From the NCBI GenBank assembly GCA_905200265.1, contig CAJKJS010000067.1:1-7094 (forward strand): a DNA stretch of 7,094 bases, read 5' to 3'. Origin of the DNA: an uncultured Oscillospiraceae bacterium. Its GTDB lineage: Bacteria > Bacillota > Clostridia > Oscillospirales > Acutalibacteraceae. The notes under the pieces were generated by a model that saw only the letters and a list, made by a program, of their open reading frames with translations, was not told the DNA's origin and searched no databases. A program made the translations under genes and the position numbers. Shown here one piece after another: positions 6,472 through 7,094 of this stretch (position 1 is its first letter; each line of letters starts with the position of its first letter).

Positions 6472-7014
6472 ATGAAAAAAACCATGAAACGTGCGGCGGC
6501 CTTTTTCTGTGCTGCCATGATGATGTTTAGCTTTGCTGCTTGTGCGCTGGAAGATCCGGAAGCTTCGTCTGCTTCGGAAAGCAGTACGGAAGAATCGTCT
6601 GCACAGGAATCGTCGACGGTCAATGTGGATGAAAGCGCCATGGAAGACAATCTCAAGGGATTGTGTGAATATCTGGATGCGAAAGGATACCTGAGTGATT
6701 CCAGTACGGAAATGAAAGCGTCTATGATCGGCGCCAAAAGTGGTATTCGGTATACGGTTAGCCTAAATGGAACCGACAATATTAAAATTGAATTGTATGA
6801 ATTTGATTTAGCGAATCTTTCGGAGGAAGCGACTTCCGTTATTGAGAGTGTCAAGAAAGATGGCACCTTTACCATTGTTGGTTTAAAGGCGGAAGGGGCC
6901 ATGATGAGTGAGAACGGTAAGTACATGATGGTCTATACCGACTCTGTTGAAAATGAAGAAAATACGCAGCGCGAAAAAGAAGTAAAAGAAGCGTTTGCTG
7001 AATTTAAAAAATAA
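6472..7014 (+). CDS. Small secreted lipoprotein of unknown function
   Basis: The product is 180 residues long. It begins with a lipoprotein signal peptide: a charged start (MKKTMKR), a hydrophobic core at about residues 8-22 and a lipobox-like FAAC with Cys24 as the lipidated residue, so the mature protein should be anchored to the outer face of the membrane. Phe in the first lipobox position is slightly atypical. Residues about 27-52 form a Ser/Glu-rich flexible linker. The remainder (about 55-165) looks like a compact alpha/beta domain with LCEYLDAKGYL near its start and a YELDL-like strand region (IELYEFDL). The C-terminal 20 residues are highly charged and probably helical. I recognise no named family and no catalytic motif. 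It stands alone after the tRNA operon with no clear promoter of its own. Confidence 0.85.
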   Translation: MKKTMKRAAAFFCAAMMMFSFAACALEDPEASSASESSTEESSAQESSTVNVDESAMEDNLKGLCEYLDAKGYLSDSSTEMKASMIGAKSGIRYTVSLNGTDNIKIELYEFDLANLSEEATSVIESVKKDGTFTIVGLKAEGAMMSENGKYMMVYTDSVENEENTQREKEVKEAFAEFKK

Positions 7015-7043
7015 GGAATTTAAAAAAGCCCACGGATTATGAT

Positions 7044-7083
7044 ATGTACCCTCTTTACTGGACAAGCAGTAAGGAGGGTATAT
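7044..7083 (+). promoter_or_regulatory. Long hairpin sequestering a ribosome binding site
   Basis: Bases 7044-7060 pair with 7067-7083 across a 6-nt loop GACAAG. This gives 17 pairs including two G-U. The 3' arm contains AAGGAGG (7071-7077), the ribosome binding site of the start codon at 7088, so a transcript entering from the left would hide it. There is no clean T-run, so a terminator role is less likely. Pairing is read directly; the regulatory role is inference. Confidence 0.6.
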
Positions 7084-7094
7084 TTATATGAGAT
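7045..7094 (+). mobile_element. Possible left end of an IS3-like insertion sequence (partial)
   Basis: The sequence starts with TG, contains a TTACTGGACAA stretch reminiscent of terminal inverted repeats of IS3/IS150-type elements, and is followed within about 40 bases by a ribosome binding site and an ATG-AGA start, as expected for a first transposase frame. The element would run off the window. This rests on remembered similarity and layout only. Confidence 0.3.
7088..7094 (+). CDS. Start of a gene cut by the window edge
   Basis: ATG AGA T follows AAGGAGG (7071-7077), with 9-10 nt between the GGAGG core and the ATG. Only Met-Arg can be read. It could be a transposase if the preceding hairpin is an insertion sequence end; otherwise nothing can be said. 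Confidence 0.45.

Noticed and set aside
1..7094. CRISPR array, toxin-antitoxin pair or defence system
   Set aside because: No regularly spaced direct repeats and no defence-type domains were seen on either strand.

Overview
The window looks like chromosome from an anaerobic Gram-positive clostridium, most probably of the Oscillospiraceae/Ruminococcaceae type. The grounds are a fermentative [FeFe] hydrogenase, strong AGGAGG-type ribosome binding sites, consensus sigma-A promoters, short GC-rich hairpin terminators, tRNA genes with encoded CCA, moderate GC content and a Ser/Glu-rich lipoprotein. The taxonomic placement is inference; no database search was possible.

Layout. (1) 68-3678 is a two-gene operon: a 613-residue flavoenzyme that joins a NuoF-type 4Fe-4S domain to a GltD/NfnB-like FAD and NAD(P)H module, followed with a 7-base overlap by a complete 591-residue [FeFe] hydrogenase of the CpI type. 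Together they probably move electrons between NAD(P)H and H2. A long hairpin without a U-tract follows. (2) 3843-5481 is a self-contained guaB (IMP dehydrogenase) unit with an extended -10 promoter, a leader of about 40 nt and a classic terminator. (3) 5482-6012 has no convincing gene; it holds fragments of a possible frameshifted relic. (4) 6013-6356 is a tRNA operon (Met-CAT, Glu-TTC, Val-CAC) driven by a perfect TTGACA-17-TATAAT promoter behind an A/T tract, and closed by a terminator. (5) 6357-6433 holds two more hairpins, the second a strong terminator. (6) 6472-7014 encodes a small lipoprotein of unknown function. (7) The last 50 bases hold a near-perfect hairpin that buries the ribosome binding site of a gene starting at 7088; this may be the left end of an insertion sequence.

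Most of the window is housekeeping or central anaerobic metabolism. The points most worth a second look are the compact hydrogenase-flavoenzyme pair without NuoE or the NuoF FMN domain, the hairpin-occluded start at the right edge, the T-stem mismatches in two of the three tRNAs, and the run of stem-loops in front of the lipoprotein gene.
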